A stretch of DNA of 64,000 nucleotides from Tubiluchus corallicola (lineage: Eukaryota; Priapulida; Priapulimorpha; Priapulimorphida; Tubiluchidae). Shown piece after piece: positions 11,368-33,409 of this stretch. The notes under the pieces were generated by a model. The model did not search any database, had not been told where the DNA came from, and was given only the letters and a program-made list of their open reading frames with translations. How positions within the stretch are numbered: position 1 is the stretch's first letter; every line of letters begins with the position of its first letter. Location: contig JAQGDQ010000891.1 of NCBI GenBank assembly GCA_030141605.1, positions 19,271-83,270 of the forward strand. The letters run 5' to 3'. Made by a program: the position numbers and the translations under genes.

Positions 11368-11795
11368 ACCTCCGCTATAACGAGACTCGGTTATAGCGAG
11401 CAAGCTTTCAGGGTTCCTTGAAACTCATTATAAGCGGATTATACTATAGTCGTTATAAGCGGAGTATACTATAGTCGTTATAAGCTGAGTATACTATAGT
11501 CGTTATAAGCGGAGTATACTATAGTCGTTATAAGCGGAGTATACTATAGTCGTTATAAGCGGAGTATACTATAGTCGTTATAAGCGGAGTATACTATAGT
11601 CGTTATAAGCGGAGTATACTATAGTCGTTATAAGCGGAGTATACTACAGTCGTTATAAGCGGAGTATACTATAGTCGTTATAAGCGGAGTATACTACAGT
11701 CGTTATAAGCGGAGTATACTATAGTCGTTATAAGCGGAGTATACTATAGTCGTTATAAGCGGAGTATACTATAGTCGTTATAAGCGAAGTATAGG
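11368..11795. repeat. 25-bp minisatellite within a degenerate pogo-like element
   Basis: About fifteen units of 25 bp (CGTTATAAGCGGAGTATACT plus ATAGT) run from 11426 to about 11794, the last partial, with very few differences between units. Each unit contains the palindromes GTATAC and ACTATAGT. The 58 bp before the array (CCTCCGCTATAACGAG, CGGTTATAGCGAGC) resemble pogo/Tigger-type ends, and the unit itself looks like a repeat of that terminal sequence. The array ends about 10 bp from the GPCR stop codon, so it probably lies in that gene's 3' UTR. Confidence 0.85.
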
Positions 11796-11805
11796 TATTT
11801 CCTAT

Positions 11806-12765
11806 TTATAGTGTTGTAAAGCCAGCCTCTCCTGATTTACATTTTATAACCTTGATGAATGCTTGGCGGAAATGTTTGTGCTTCCAAGCGTAGATCAAAG
11901 GGTTCACCACCGAACCTAATAGAATCATGAGATAGCTCATGTATTCCAGATGAAAATATTTTGTACTATCTACTAGAGACTGCGGTTTCAACACTAGCCT
12001 AGTACCAATTACGTTAAACGGTACCCAGCAGATCACATACATGCCAACAACAATGAACATAACCTTTGCAGTTTTTAAGTTATATCTCATACTGCACGTA
12101 TCCTCCGTAAAGTGGAAAATTTGTCGCTGTTGGTAAGACGCCACGACCATTATTTTTGTATACGCGTAGCACAACAATCCTATTGAAATAATTCCATGCA
12201 CGTAAGAAACAATGAGACCTTTTGCGTCAATTACATTGTAAAATGAACAATGAATTGCACTTGAAGATGTTGCGCGGTGTCTGTACAAACTCGTAAAAGA
12301 TATGAAAGCTGACAAGAGCCATATGACGATAACAGCAGACACGATTGTTGAGAATTTTACAATACTGGGGTATCGAAGTGGGTAGATTATTGCAATGTAT
12401 CGCTCTGCAGTAATTGCTAGGAGTGTATTCACTGACGCTGCAGCACAAGTCACAGCGCATATAGCCAAAGTAACACATGCCGTTGAGGAAACTGGTGAAT
12501 TAGACATCAAAGCTAACTCCGTGTAGACGAGTAAGATGAGACCAATGAGTAAGTCTGATACGGAGAGGTTTACAACAAGCCAATTCAAGTTGTTTTGTAG
12601 TTTTTTGAACTTGACAACGGACACGACGACTAGCAAATTCAGAATAAAAATGCACGAAGCAATAAAGAGAAAGAGAAATTTGTAACAGATCATGTAGGTG
12701 TCAACAATAGTCTCAAAATGTGCTACACTGATGTTGACGTTATTTTTCATTATCACTGTTAGCAC
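11806..12765 (-). CDS. Rhodopsin-class (class A) G-protein-coupled receptor, intronless
   Basis: A 319-codon frame with seven hydrophobic helices and the class A landmarks: N43 in TM1, D71 in TM2 (NLSVSDLL), C97 at the top of TM3 with C173 in loop 2 for the conserved disulfide, ERY at 121-123 in place of DRY, CWVPF (246-250) in TM6 and NPLIY (288-292) in TM7. C309 is a likely palmitoylation site and the C terminus TTL fits a class I PDZ ligand. The N terminus has one N-glycosylation sequon (NIS, 11-13). The compact loops and 'WKHKHFRQAF' helix 8 recall the melanocortin/adenosine/cannabinoid-like group, but the ligand cannot be named. I start at the first ATG; M6 is an alternative. Single coding exon. 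Confidence 0.93.
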   Translation of the reverse strand: MLTVIMKNNVNISVAHFETIVDTYMICYKFLFLFIASCIFILNLLVVVSVVKFKKLQNNLNWLVVNLSVSDLLIGLILLVYTELALMSNSPVSSTACVTLAICAVTCAAASVNTLLAITAERYIAIIYPLRYPSIVKFSTIVSAVIVIWLLSAFISFTSLYRHRATSSSAIHCSFYNVIDAKGLIVSYVHGIISIGLLCYAYTKIMVVASYQQRQIFHFTEDTCSMRYNLKTAKVMFIVVGMYVICWVPFNVIGTRLVLKPQSLVDSTKYFHLEYMSYLMILLGSVVNPLIYAWKHKHFRQAFIKVIKCKSGEAGFTTL

Positions 12766-13198
12766 TTAATGTACAGGACTCAGGTAATAGATATATAATG
12801 GTCGAGCTAATAGTATGATTCTTATACGTTAAAAAGTTCACAATAAACAATAACAGTGTAATATGGTATAATACTAACACGTCTATCACGATTTTCAGAA
12901 TGACTTTAATCGGTTAGGATGTTCGTTGCTTTGTTTACTAAATAATCATTCATTCCAATTACCTAATGGAATGTATAATGGATTTGGTTAAATAACAAAC
13001 ACCGTGAAACAACTAATGTACAAACACATTTACTTCACTTTTAGGAAATTACCAAGGTTCAAACATATTTAAACTGTCACATTTGTTGTGCATTATGCAG
13101 CGTAACAATTAGTTTTGTTATGTTATGCCTTTTAATTCTTATAAAGACAAAATGCATTATTGCAACATTTGTCGACCGTCATATCAGGGAAGTTTCAA
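12766..13198. other. Upstream region of the GPCR; nothing recognised
   Basis: AT-rich; probably holds the GPCR promoter and 5' UTR, but I see no convincing core element or repeat. Confidence 0.4.
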
Positions 13199-13830
13199 CA
13201 GGGGCGTAGCCAGGTTCTAAAGTTAGGGGGAGCAAGCACCTAAAAAAGGCGCTTTAGGTGACACATACCAAACAATTTTTAACGCATTGACTATACGCAG
13301 GGTGCATAAGATTATGGATATGTATAAAATAAATAAAATAGCTTATTTTATGGATTTTTGAAATTTTATTTTATGGATATCAATAAAATAAGAAATGGAC
13401 TATATCTGGAACGAGATGCCCAGGGGGAAATCAATTAAAGAGTAAAGACAGGAGGCTTGAAACGTGTTTTTAAACACGCAGGACTTAGTTTTAATTTTAT
13501 CAGTTTCATATCCCTTCAAATTTATGGATTTTCCAAATTTTATTTTATGGATTTTTGGTCTTATTTTATGGATATCCATAATCTTATGCAGCCTGACTAT
13601 ACGTTTTAATTTTGTGTTTGTTTGAAATGAAAACACAAAAAAGATACGGGTTTAAAGGCAGTACGCAATTGTTATTTTTTTTTAAATTAAAAAAAGTTTT
13701 ACAGTAAGCTCATAAATCTCAAAACATAATAAAAACGTGTTGAAATTAGTCTTAATAATTATTGAAAAGGCAGGAATTTTGAAAAATGTGCCCGAGGGAG
13801 CGGTTGCTCCCCCAACTAGATACGCCACTG
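13199..13830. mobile_element. hAT-type MITE, family B, hosting a nested element
   Basis: Begins CAGGGGCGTAGCCAGG and ends with the complement of CAGTGGCGTATCTAG. Flanks agtttcaa and actgtcaa match 6 of 8, a decayed 8-bp duplication. A second hAT element (13298-13595) is inserted inside it. A related element is at 51173-51776. Confidence 0.75.
13298..13595. mobile_element. hAT-type MITE, family C, nested
   Basis: Ends CAGGGTGCATAAGATTATGG and the complement of CAGGCTGCATAAGATTATGG, flanked by a perfect 8-bp duplication actatacg (13290-13297 and 13596-13603). The interior is rich in 'tccataaaataa'-type motifs. It shares its internal sequence, inverted, with 45014-45541. Confidence 0.9.
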
Positions 13831-14146
13831 ACTGTCAAATGCATATTTAGCAGGCAGATTCATCTGAGAATAACACACGTATCTATTTCAGTCGTGTGTA
13901 ATTGCTTTCTGTTTCCCTTAGTTTAAAGTATAGGCACAATATATGTGCTTTAATCAAAATGAAATGAATAACAAACAAGTTTCGAGTCCAGATACAACCG
14001 TTCCAATACGTTTAGTAGGTTGTCACCGAATGCCTGCATGTAGACTATAGCATGTAGAGTGCAAAACTGTATATAAAATGTTAGCAATCCAAATTTAAAG
14101 TAGTCCAATCGGATTATCTAAATAAAGAACTCAAAGATCTTTAAAT

Positions 14147-14646
14147 CAGGGGTGTGCAAATTGCGGCCCGGGGGCCACTTGCGACCCGCCGAGACAATTT
14201 GTGCAGCCCGCGAAGAGGTTTGTCAACCTAATGAAAGTGCGGCCCGGGCGATTAATTGAGTGTATCCAGCTGAAGTCCGTGCCACAATCCCAAAGATAGT
14301 GCGGGTAGTTTTTTCTACTAGATCGGATTCCATTAACCCTTACAAGATGGTTGTAGCTTAATGTCACTGTACTACACAGACTGTGTGATACACATTACTA
14401 ATATGCATTGTAATGAAATTACCACTATCTGTCCTGAAAGTAGAAATATATGGTTTGTAATATAAATTTTAATAACTTCTAAAATAGTTTCTTGAGTGTA
14501 GTAGTGATGATGTACGCAGGTCGGATGCAAAAAAATCGTTATTAGGCCTTTCTGTACTTGGCTCCTTGATCAAACTGCATGTGGCCCACAGGAATTGCAG
14601 GAAAGTTTAATGTGGCCTGGCTAGTCAGATAATTTGCACACCCCTG
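14147..14646. mobile_element. hAT-type MITE, family A, copy 1
   Basis: 500 bp with ends CAGGGGTGTGCAAATT and AATTTGCACACCCCTG, flanked on both sides by ctttaaat (8 bp, perfect). GC-rich subterminal 'gcggcccg' motifs alternate with an AT-rich core. No transposase remnant. Confidence 0.93.
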
Positions 14647-14923
14647 CTTTAAATCATTAGTTTTTTACACAACCATTTTGGAAATAACGAGCAAGGCAAG
14701 CCTTAGATAAAACGTCTTCAATTTATTACATCTACATAATGGTTTCACCGTATTTACACTTTAAAATGTGAATGAATGCTTGTCTAAAATGCTTAATTAT
14801 GTTTCCAAGCATAAATTAAAGGAATTCAACACAGAATTTAGCCAAAGCATTATAAAACAGAAATTTCCCATATAAAATTCATACAAGAAATTTAAAATAA
14901 GACAGTTTTCTTAATGTTTTGAC

Positions 14924-15092
14924 GCCTAAGATGGTAGGTTAGGTTATGTGGGCGTGACTATGAAGGCCTAAGATGGTAGGTTAAGTTAAGTGGGCGTGAC
15001 TATGAAGGCCTTAGATGGTAGGTTAGATTATGTGGGCGTGACTATGAAGACCTAAGATGGTAGGTTAGGTTATGTGAGCGTGACTATGAAGA
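14924..15092. repeat. Tandem repeat, 42-bp unit, four copies
   Basis: Units start at 14924, 14966, 15008 and 15050, each of the form GCCTAAGATGGTAGGTTAGG followed by 'ttatgtgggcgtgactatgaag', with a few substitutions. Confidence 0.9.
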
Positions 15093-15267
15093 CACGCTGT
15101 TGGGCCTGGCTAAAGATGTTTGGTCATGAGCAAGTGGTCGGGTCCCAGTCAAAAGTTCCCGAGATGACGTAGTACCGCAAAGTACCCGAAGCGTACTGTT
15201 TTAAAAAACATGTTACAACAGTCGTTTCCTCTAATGATTTTACAAACATAACACGAGCCCATATTCT

Positions 15268-15269
<2 letters not shown>

Positions 15270-15321
<52 letters not shown>

Positions 15322-15349
15322 CAGTAGCAGTAGCAGTAGCAGTAGCAGT

Positions 15350-15393
<44 letters not shown>

Positions 15394-15395
15394 CA

Positions 15396-15447
<52 letters not shown>

Positions 15448-15500
15448 TAATAATAATAATAACAACAACAATAATAATAATAATAATAGTAATGATAATA
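15270..15500. repeat. Compound trinucleotide microsatellite
   Basis: Runs of TAG, CAGTAG, CAG and AAT abut one another and merge with the 3' tail of the SINE that follows. The long leucine or tyrosine/cysteine reading frames through it are artefacts of the three-base period. Confidence 0.95.
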
Positions 15501-15898
15501 ATTTTTATTTAAAGTCGGCTTTTGGATAAACATAAAGTTTAAAGAGCTACTTGCCGACTACAAATAACAATTATACAAGTACATAACAAAGACTATTATT
15601 ACCCCAATTTTACACCAGGCGCCAGGCAGGTCAACAGCAGGTATCATCACACTCTTTGGCACGACCCGGCCGCTATATCGAACTCATGACCTCCCAGACA
15701 GAAAACGGACACGTTACCAACCTACAACTACATAACAGAGACTATTATTACCCCACTTTTACCCTAAATACCACGCATCAGGCAGGGCAACAACCGGTAC
15801 CATTTTTAAAGTCCTTGGTACGACCCGGCCGCTGGTTCGAACTCACGACCTCCCAGACGGAAAGCAGATGCATTACCACTAGACTAAACCATCTGGTC
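15501..15898 (-). mobile_element. tRNA-headed SINE, dimeric copy
   Basis: Minus strand: the 5' head near 15898 reads like a tRNA, with 'TAGTCTAGTGGTAATGC' (A-box region) and 'GAGTTCGAACC' (B box). A second, more diverged head occurs about 210 bp further on (near 15712), so this copy is a head-to-tail dimer. The body contains 'cctgacgc'-type and 'gtcggc' blocks and the 3' end runs into trinucleotide repeats. Other copies: 32411, 47675, 58428. Confidence 0.85.
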
Positions 15899-16636
15899 AA
15901 AACTGTTAACAAACTACCTAATAAAACTGTACGTCACTTTGGCAAAAATTGACAATTACTAATAAATAACAAATAACGAAAAGGTTTCTTTTGAATCATT
16001 TATTTTCAAGAAATCGTACCAGGTGTAGAGCGCTTTGCCTCACTATATTGTGCGAGTTGCTTTTGATTATGATTCTGCAATGTATTTGCAATGAGTGTAG
16101 CCAGCAAACATTTGTTTACAATGATACAAATGAAAGTTGCTTAGTACATGTGCATACACAATCATTACCAAAACTGGCTAATTGCAGATGCTGAATCATT
16201 GCTAAACGTCTCTACGTCTAGAAAGCAGAAAAATCTTTCACCGCAATCGATGTGTTGAAAAGTAGAGAAAGCCAAAGTAATCAAAAGAGTTGACATTGCA
16301 AATTTTCTTGGCTATGCATAAAAAGAAATAATAATAAAACAAAACTGACTTCAAGTACTTTTTTACGACCATGTTAGCAGTATCCTTTTAAATAAGAAGT
16401 TTTTTATTTACCTACAAAATGGGCCTAGTGAGTACCAGACCCTGCCAGTCACTTATCCATTCACTTGCCAACCTCAGCACCGCTTAATCTCGGTGGCCAA
16501 CTACATGCTGTGATTACTTCACTTAGCATGAGAATGTAGCTTTAACTAACAACTTGCACAATATGTAAGTTAATCAATACCTTAAAATTAATCAAAATAA
16601 TACGCCGTTCTACCCTTATAACTGTTAGTACATCAT
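15899..16636. other. No gene recognised
   Basis: AT-rich intergenic DNA between the SINE and a piggyBac-type element. A 67-codon plus-strand frame (15991-16194) has no support beyond being open. Confidence 0.4.
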
Positions 16637-16640
16637 TTAA

Positions 16641-17100
16641 CCCTTTCATACCCATTGTATCCCGTGGGATACGAGAATATTTTCTGCCTTAAAATTTAAT
16701 AAAATTTTAAAACTGAGAGTTATTTGATCTGTTAATAGTTATTTTGATTTAAGCCAATAACAGTAAACTAAAAATGGTGATAAAATGGCAAACTAGAAAA
16801 TCTACATAGCACAAAAAACTGCTCAAGGTACAGTACTTTAGAGACGACTTTGTACAGATCAGCATAGCGAGCATACTAAACGTCTTAAATACTTTAAAAA
16901 ATTATCAGCAGTTGCAAAATGAAGCACATTTTATGCTTCCATTGAATCCCAATGTATCCCGTGGGATACAGGCTATATTTAGCACGCGGGCACAGGTAGA
17001 AAAAAATAATTATTATGTGTAAACAAGATGGACATACTGAACAAAAGTACCAAGCCAAAAATCTTTTTCTTATTAAAAAAATAATTTGGGACTGAAAGGG
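16641..17100. mobile_element. piggyBac-type MITE, copy 1
   Basis: Flanked by TTAA on both sides (16637-16640, 17101-17104). Ends CCCTTTCATACCC and GGGACTGAAAGGG are inverted repeats. Near-palindromes GTATCCCGTGGGATAC occur close to both ends. TTAA duplication with CCCT-type ends is the signature of piggyBac elements. No transposase. Confidence 0.9.
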
Positions 17101-17512
17101 TTAACTTTTATAAAATTTTACAAATATAATTTCTGTCTGGATGATTTGTGTCATGCATTTTTTTGCTTATCCTTTGCAAAAAACATGGCAGATTATCACT
17201 GCAGCAGCAGCAATTTGTTTGAGAGTGAATTATATAAACGTCTTCGGCAATTTTTTGATATGGATGTCTTCAAGTTAAGTCAAAAATCAAGATTCATGAT
17301 TGTTGATCAGCACAAACAATAAGTAGCAAATTCTTGCAAAAAAAATTAAAAACAATCGCTGTAACTTTGCACTAGGATTCTTTTACACCTCACATAATTG
17401 CGACTCAACCAATAGCATGCGTAATCTGTTATCACAATCAACTTTCACCAATAAGTGAAGTAATGTGCTACATTTTTTCCCCACTTCACCATATTTCACC
17501 ATTCGTCCATTT

Positions 17513-28027
<10,515 letters not shown>

Positions 28028-28108
28028 TGTAAAACTGGAATGTTCAAACTTCAAACAATTTGTCTTCTGAAAAGCATTACGGTAATGAAGTATTAAATAC
28101 CAAATGTA

Positions 28109-28116
28109 TTTTTATA
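28109..28116 (-). promoter_or_regulatory. TATA-like box upstream of the SDR start
   Basis: TATAAAAA on the minus strand, about 82 bp before the SDR ATG at 28027, would place initiation near 28080 with a short 5' UTR. A possible acceptor 'ttttcag' at about 28070 leaves open an upstream noncoding exon. Confidence 0.3.
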
Positions 28117-28127
28117 GCAATGAGCTA

Positions 28128-29640
28128 GAAAAAAGTTTCTAGCAAAAATGCAGTTATGAGCAAATAAACTAAAAAAAGTATTTGATAAATTAGGTTTTCC
28201 CATACTTCCAGGGTTTTTCCCAGACATTCTCTCCTTTTCACAGTAAAAGCCAGGAGGGTGTTTCATTTATCTAAATGGATAGGTGACAGGATGGACGACA
28301 GGCAATGATCTTGGATTTGGCTTCTTACTGTCATCCATGGCACACAGAGATAGACATAACCTTCATCTTCATCAATACTGTTTACTTTTACTCATCTATA
28401 AAATGTATATACTTATTTTTGTGTTTGATGATAAATAAGCAAATAAATAATTATGTCCGAAATTTGCCCAAGCTCGTAAATAAACGAATGCAAACCATGA
28501 AACAGTTTTTGTCTAGCAGTTGTAGTTTTATCTTCAACCGAAAAGGGTGTTACAAATGCGAATTCATAGATATCTATATTGCGTAATCCCTAGATAGAAA
28601 GCGCACAACACTTCGTCATATTACGGTAAGCGAGTCATGCTTTATTACTATAGCGTAAACAGAAGCATACTACAAATAAAGCAAACAAACTATTAATTGG
28701 TAGCTTATGCGACATACAGCACTATATCAAAGCTAACAATTTGCAAGGCAATAAAAGGAGACTAACTAATATTTACAGTGCAACTATTATATCATGAAGA
28801 AAAATGGTACCGAAGAAAAACGGTACGGTTACAGGCTGTATAATGCCATATCACCATTTTCATGAAGTGGGTATGTACTTTTCAATGATGTGTAGGACAC
28901 ATGGTCAAACGCCGTATGTCGTAAAAATTGTCAAAATCCGTATGTTTTGTAAATGTCACAAGAAGCACGGATCCGTATTTGTTGCAAAAACAGCTACCAA
29001 TACGGATCCGTATCGCAGATAAAAACGAGTACGGGTCCGTACCTCCAGCTACTGCCTTCGTTGAAAGTGATTCGTTAAATTCGTTGAAAGTGATTAAGGA
29101 CAATTGGCTAAGCCTATGAAGTGTGATAAATAAATTATCTCATGAATTACAATTGTAAGCAGCTTTCAGCCAAAACAATCTGCAAAGATAATGACTTCTA
29201 GTAAAAAAAGGATAAAATAAACACGAATAAACTGATTTACACGGGTACAACTTTTTTGTCGTCACGTGAGTGCCGGCATCCACACCAATATGCACTATCT
29301 TTAACACCGATCTTACGTTGAAAGCAAAAGTCAAAACTCACCTTTACCTCATCATTGCAGCTACCTCCATCATCTGGTCTATTATTGTGGCTTTAATTTT
29401 GGTAGCTATTGTGTAAGGAACACAAAACTGGGTTATACACTTAATCTCTACACAACTTTTTTGTTGCGCCCGCACTTTAACTACAATGACTATAATGATT
29501 TGATAGTTATAATACACATACGTAGAGCAAAAACATGGGCATCTATAACTAAGGGGATTAGTATCATGCTAGAACACGCAGTGATTGCATGTTTCTCATG
29601 AATCCAATCTGTATTTCGTTTTTAAATGGGATTAACATAC
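28128..29640. other. Intergenic; cluster of ACGGATCCGT palindromes near 28.9-29.05 kb
   Basis: Mostly AT-rich. Between about 28805 and 29045 there are repeated near-palindromes: 'ggtaccg', 'cggtacgg', TACGGATCCGTA (perfect) and 'tacgggtccgta'. This looks like the remains of a palindrome-rich MITE, but I find no pair of ends. Open frames on both strands follow from the symmetry. Confidence 0.45.
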
Positions 29641-29649
29641 GGTTGTGTG

Positions 29650-30370
29650 GCCTCAGAAAACTGATTATAGTGATTGACTGTAACTGCTTCCATAGCCTAT
29701 TGAGGTAATTAAAACATCCCACAAGTCAACTATCCTATGGCAGGAAAAGCATTTTCTTAAATCCAGCTTAGCACTTTTTTGCCTTGCATCATCCTCTCGA
29801 GTTTCTTAAATGTGAAGAAGTTTCCAACATCCACATTAGCAGTTCTTTTAATGACTGAAAACTTGTATTAAATCAGCACGTGTCCTTCTAGTTAATAGTG
29901 CATGCAGACCTAGACTCTTTAGTCACTGCCAATATGGAACATTCTTTAAATCTTCAATCATTTTTGTAGCCCTCCTTTGAGCACCCTCGATCAAACATAT
30001 TATCTTTAATAAGGTACAGATTCCAAACAGGACTAGCGTGTTCCTTAATTGGATGGACTTTGGATTTATACAGCGTGATGAGTATGTTTGAATTTTTTAT
30101 GAATAATGAATGTTCTGTTTAGCATACCAAGTATCATGTTTGCTTTTTTGACTTTTATGGAGATGAGCTTTGCAGGTTTTGCGTCAGATGATACAATGAC
30201 GCCTAAGTCAGTCTCTTCCTGAGCTATGTTTAATGAAGTGTTATTAAGCATATGATGTTGGTGTGGATTTGAGAACCCTATTGTGCATTAATTCACATTT
30301 ATGTTCATTGAATAACATTTGCCATTCTCATAAATATTAATAATATTCAGTTGTATTTTCAGTATTGTGC
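29650..30370 (-). mobile_element. CR1/L2-like LINE fragment (reverse transcriptase end), decayed
   Basis: Reading down from 30370 on the minus strand, three frames together give the familiar end of LINE polymerases: FNEHKCELMH-like, then EETDLGVIVSSDAK (about 30200), KKANMILGMLNRTF, then after frameshifts and stops PIKEH...PVWNLYLIKD and a tail with 'RNSRG' and 'DVGNF'-type pieces. The segment EEKDLGV-KKANxxLGxxxRTF is diagnostic for this LINE group. Clearly non-functional. Confidence 0.8.
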
Positions 30371-32410
30371 AAAAAGCGATTCACAGCGGCTGTACTAATA
30401 TTTCTATCAGCTTTTGTACATCCACATAAAGGAGAAAACCTACTTGCTATTTGCTACTAACATCAACTTAGTTGAACTTACACATACTAGGAGGTATCAA
30501 TAAACTAAACCGACTCGCGGAGACTGTATTAAGAAGATTTTTTCTTTTGCTGGTCCAGCAGCCTGCTCTATTAGTAATAGGTCGGTCTTACTGTCTTTTA
30601 TTTACAGAAACATTTAGTTATTTATTAACTGTATTTAGGAAATATAATTATATGATGTAACCAAAGCTGGAATTTCTTCTACAAACTCAGAAAACCACAC
30701 CACATTTTCATTCTACTGCTGTATCAAAACTAGGTAAAAAGCATTAGGCTATATGACCTACCTAGGCTATACTTAGGCTAGCTGGTCTATTCTATGGGAC
30801 TCATAAGACTACTGACAGTACTGTGTTGTACTGTTATAGAATCTGGTTACTCTATCGTTTTAACGCTCCCGGCCAACAGGGAAAAGGTCGACATTTGGGT
30901 TGACAAATCTTTTCGGGCCAGTGTATGCGAAAAAGCTGACCTTTGATTCGAGTTTGCTATCTATTTCTCAATTTTGTACACCGCCTGAAACTTTTGTTTT
31001 CAGCTCACAACTTTTAATTGTTTAATTATGGCTAGGTGTAATTGTTGGTTCTTGTTATGTCATACTGTTCTCAATGCTGACATTGTATTTTGTGAAATAC
31101 TGAAAATCTCATTAGGCTTATTACAGTAATAATTATTTATGATTGGCAGAGTATTACAATAAGAAAACTTGAAATCACACGACCTTTGATGGTCCCTGGA
31201 TTGACCTATTTAGGATTTATCCGACATTGTAATGTCACTAATGGTCCTGAAGCACCGGAACTGCACAAATTTCGCCAAAATAAACCATTTATCTAACACT
31301 GTACAGAAGTTTTATAGAAGCAGACGCTTCAGCTTAAAGTGTTAACGTACAGCTGACTCCAACCGGGACACCCAGATTGGGCAGAAGCTAGCAATAAATA
31401 GTAATGCCTACGTCACAAGTAGGATGTAACCAGTGTGACAGAGGGGAGTGTTGGCACAATTGAAGCCGTAGTGCTCTTTCAACATTTTGAGTCGACAGAT
31501 TTTCAGTATCATTTGGCATGTAGTTGTGCATGTATTACATGTGTTACACAGTTTTAGGTTGCAAGAAATTTAAGATTACGATGTAGAACAGACTTGCTAC
31601 TTTCTAATAACTTTCTTTCGATTGAATGAAGCAAAACAAGTCATTTATTTCACATTACACATTTACAATGGTTACATACACAATATCTAGTGAAAGGGCC
31701 TACAATGAACATAATACAAATAAGAAATACTGCACAGGAAAAGGCTCAAACACTGTTCACTTATACACGAAGGTAAATGTGTTGCGGCCAATCAAAAAGC
31801 AGGGCTTGTTAGATTGTCCCACACAGTGATAGAAAAAAAATAATGGAAATAATCTGAAAATTTAAAGTGAATTGTGATAAAAAAACATTAGTACTTAAAA
31901 TAGAATGATGTAATGAATGAAGCTCATGTATGGGATGATATAAAAGATAGAAAGACTATTATTTGTTAATAGTATGTAAAATTAAGATGACTTGATTAAA
32001 CTAACACCACTGTTTTGCAACTACTATGAGGATGGATACTGATAGAAATTTTTGATTACTTGCTGATACTTACTTAAAATGTGATTTTTTAGCATTTTTT
32101 TAAATCTAGTAATAGATCTGCTATTTTTTGCGGATTGACAAATCTCATTCCAGACTTTTTGTTCCTTGATATATTATAAAATGTTGTTGCTTTCAAAGTT
32201 GAAATGTAACTGCATTTATAATGTAAGTGATTTTCTTTTTCTTATGTTTCAAGTTGCAATATTTAAGCTGAGTCAGTAAATTGATCATGTCAACAGCAGC
32301 AAGTCTGGCAAGAATATCTCATTGTATTACGGCGTCACGAGCAACATTATGTAAGCCACCCCAGGTATGAATTTTGAAAAATTCATTTTATTTATCTGCA
32401 TTTTGTTATT
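30371..32410. other. No gene recognised
   Basis: About 2 kb of AT-rich DNA with short chance reading frames. 31320-31460 is slightly richer in G+C without splice-bounded coding potential. Confidence 0.45.
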
Positions 32411-32692
32411 AGTAATAATAATAATAATAATAACAATCTTTATTTAAAGTCGGCTTTTTGGGTCAACAATTAACATTAGCTGAAAGAGCTATTATCGCCG
32501 ACTGTAAATAACAACCTACAACTACATAACAGAGACTATTATTACCCCACTTTTACCCTAAATATCACGCGTCAGGCAGGGCAACAGCAGGTACCATTTT
32601 TAAAGTCTTTGGTATGACCCGGACGCTGATTCGAACTCACGACCTCCCAGACGGAAAGCAGACTCATTACCACTAGACTAAACCATCTGGTC
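32411..32692 (-). mobile_element. tRNA-headed SINE, copy 2
   Basis: tRNA-like head at 32692 downward ('ggtttagtctagtggtaatg', 'GAGTTCGAATC'), body with 'gtcataccaaagac' and 'gtcggcgataatagct' blocks, and a 3' tail of AAT repeats at 32411-32437. Confidence 0.9.
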
Positions 32693-32999
32693 GAAGTGCT
32701 AAATTTCTAATTTATTCTGGTTTCTCCAGCCCTTTCATAAAAGGTAATTTTACAGTTGTATGTTTGTCTTTCAATTTTTTTGTTTCATGACACAGATTGT
32801 CTACAAATATAACTTGTTGTGCCAAGGCACAAGCAGATTTGCCAACTCTCACACATTAGATGCATTTGGACTTACACGTACTAAATTTCAATTCTCGCAC
32901 ATTCCACAACTTCATACACAAATTTGCAATTTGCCGGGCTTCTTTTGCTATGACTACCAACCACAATTCAATTAGCGGTACTGGTTGGCATCCTTCTGT

Positions 33000-33409
33000 C
33001 TCGGAAGACAATGGAGTGTGCGCCAAGAGAATCAGTTATTGATCACATTGATGGAGCTGCAGTGTCGACTGTGGCTGAGTAGTCCGATCTTTGAACGTCT
33101 CCAGTGCGCACGCCTGGGCAAGGTGTATGGAGATCCTGAGTTGCCCAGACAACAGGAACCCCCTCTCTTCCTCCCTGGTGTAGTCAAAAGGAAAGTGGAG
33201 CGATACGTTTGGCACCAGGTTGGCTGCAGGAGCTGCCGGAGTCTGTGAGCATGCTGCACTGGTCCGCCTTCGGGGCTCCACTCCTGTTTTGGAAGGTTTA
33301 CTCCTCTACACATGGCCATTGAGTCACTTGACCTCCTCCACCCTCTAGCCGTTGGTTGCTTGTGCAGCTCCTCCGCCTAGTGTCGAGATACAGTGTGGGC
33401 ATCTCGCAA
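33000..33409. other. GC-rich stretch joined to the 5S-like sequence
   Basis: About 400 bp of markedly higher G+C than its surroundings, continuous with the 3' end of the 5S-like sequence. Both strands stay open for 70-95 codons. It might be a 5S spacer, the body of a 5S-headed retroposon, or a fragment of another gene or element. I recognise no protein family. Confidence 0.4.

Noticed and set aside
11426-11794. CRISPR-like regular repeats (also 24325-24860 and 26775-26930)
   Set aside because: Repeats are directly adjacent with no unique spacers, and the genome is eukaryotic. These are minisatellites.
15124-15533. Poly-leucine and Tyr/Cys reading frames of 88-115 codons
   Set aside because: Entirely within a compound trinucleotide microsatellite.
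33032-33319. Minus- and plus-strand frames of 81-95 codons beside the 5S sequence
   Set aside because: Three overlapping frames are open in a GC-rich block and none has a recognised domain. Treated as part of a repeat or spacer.
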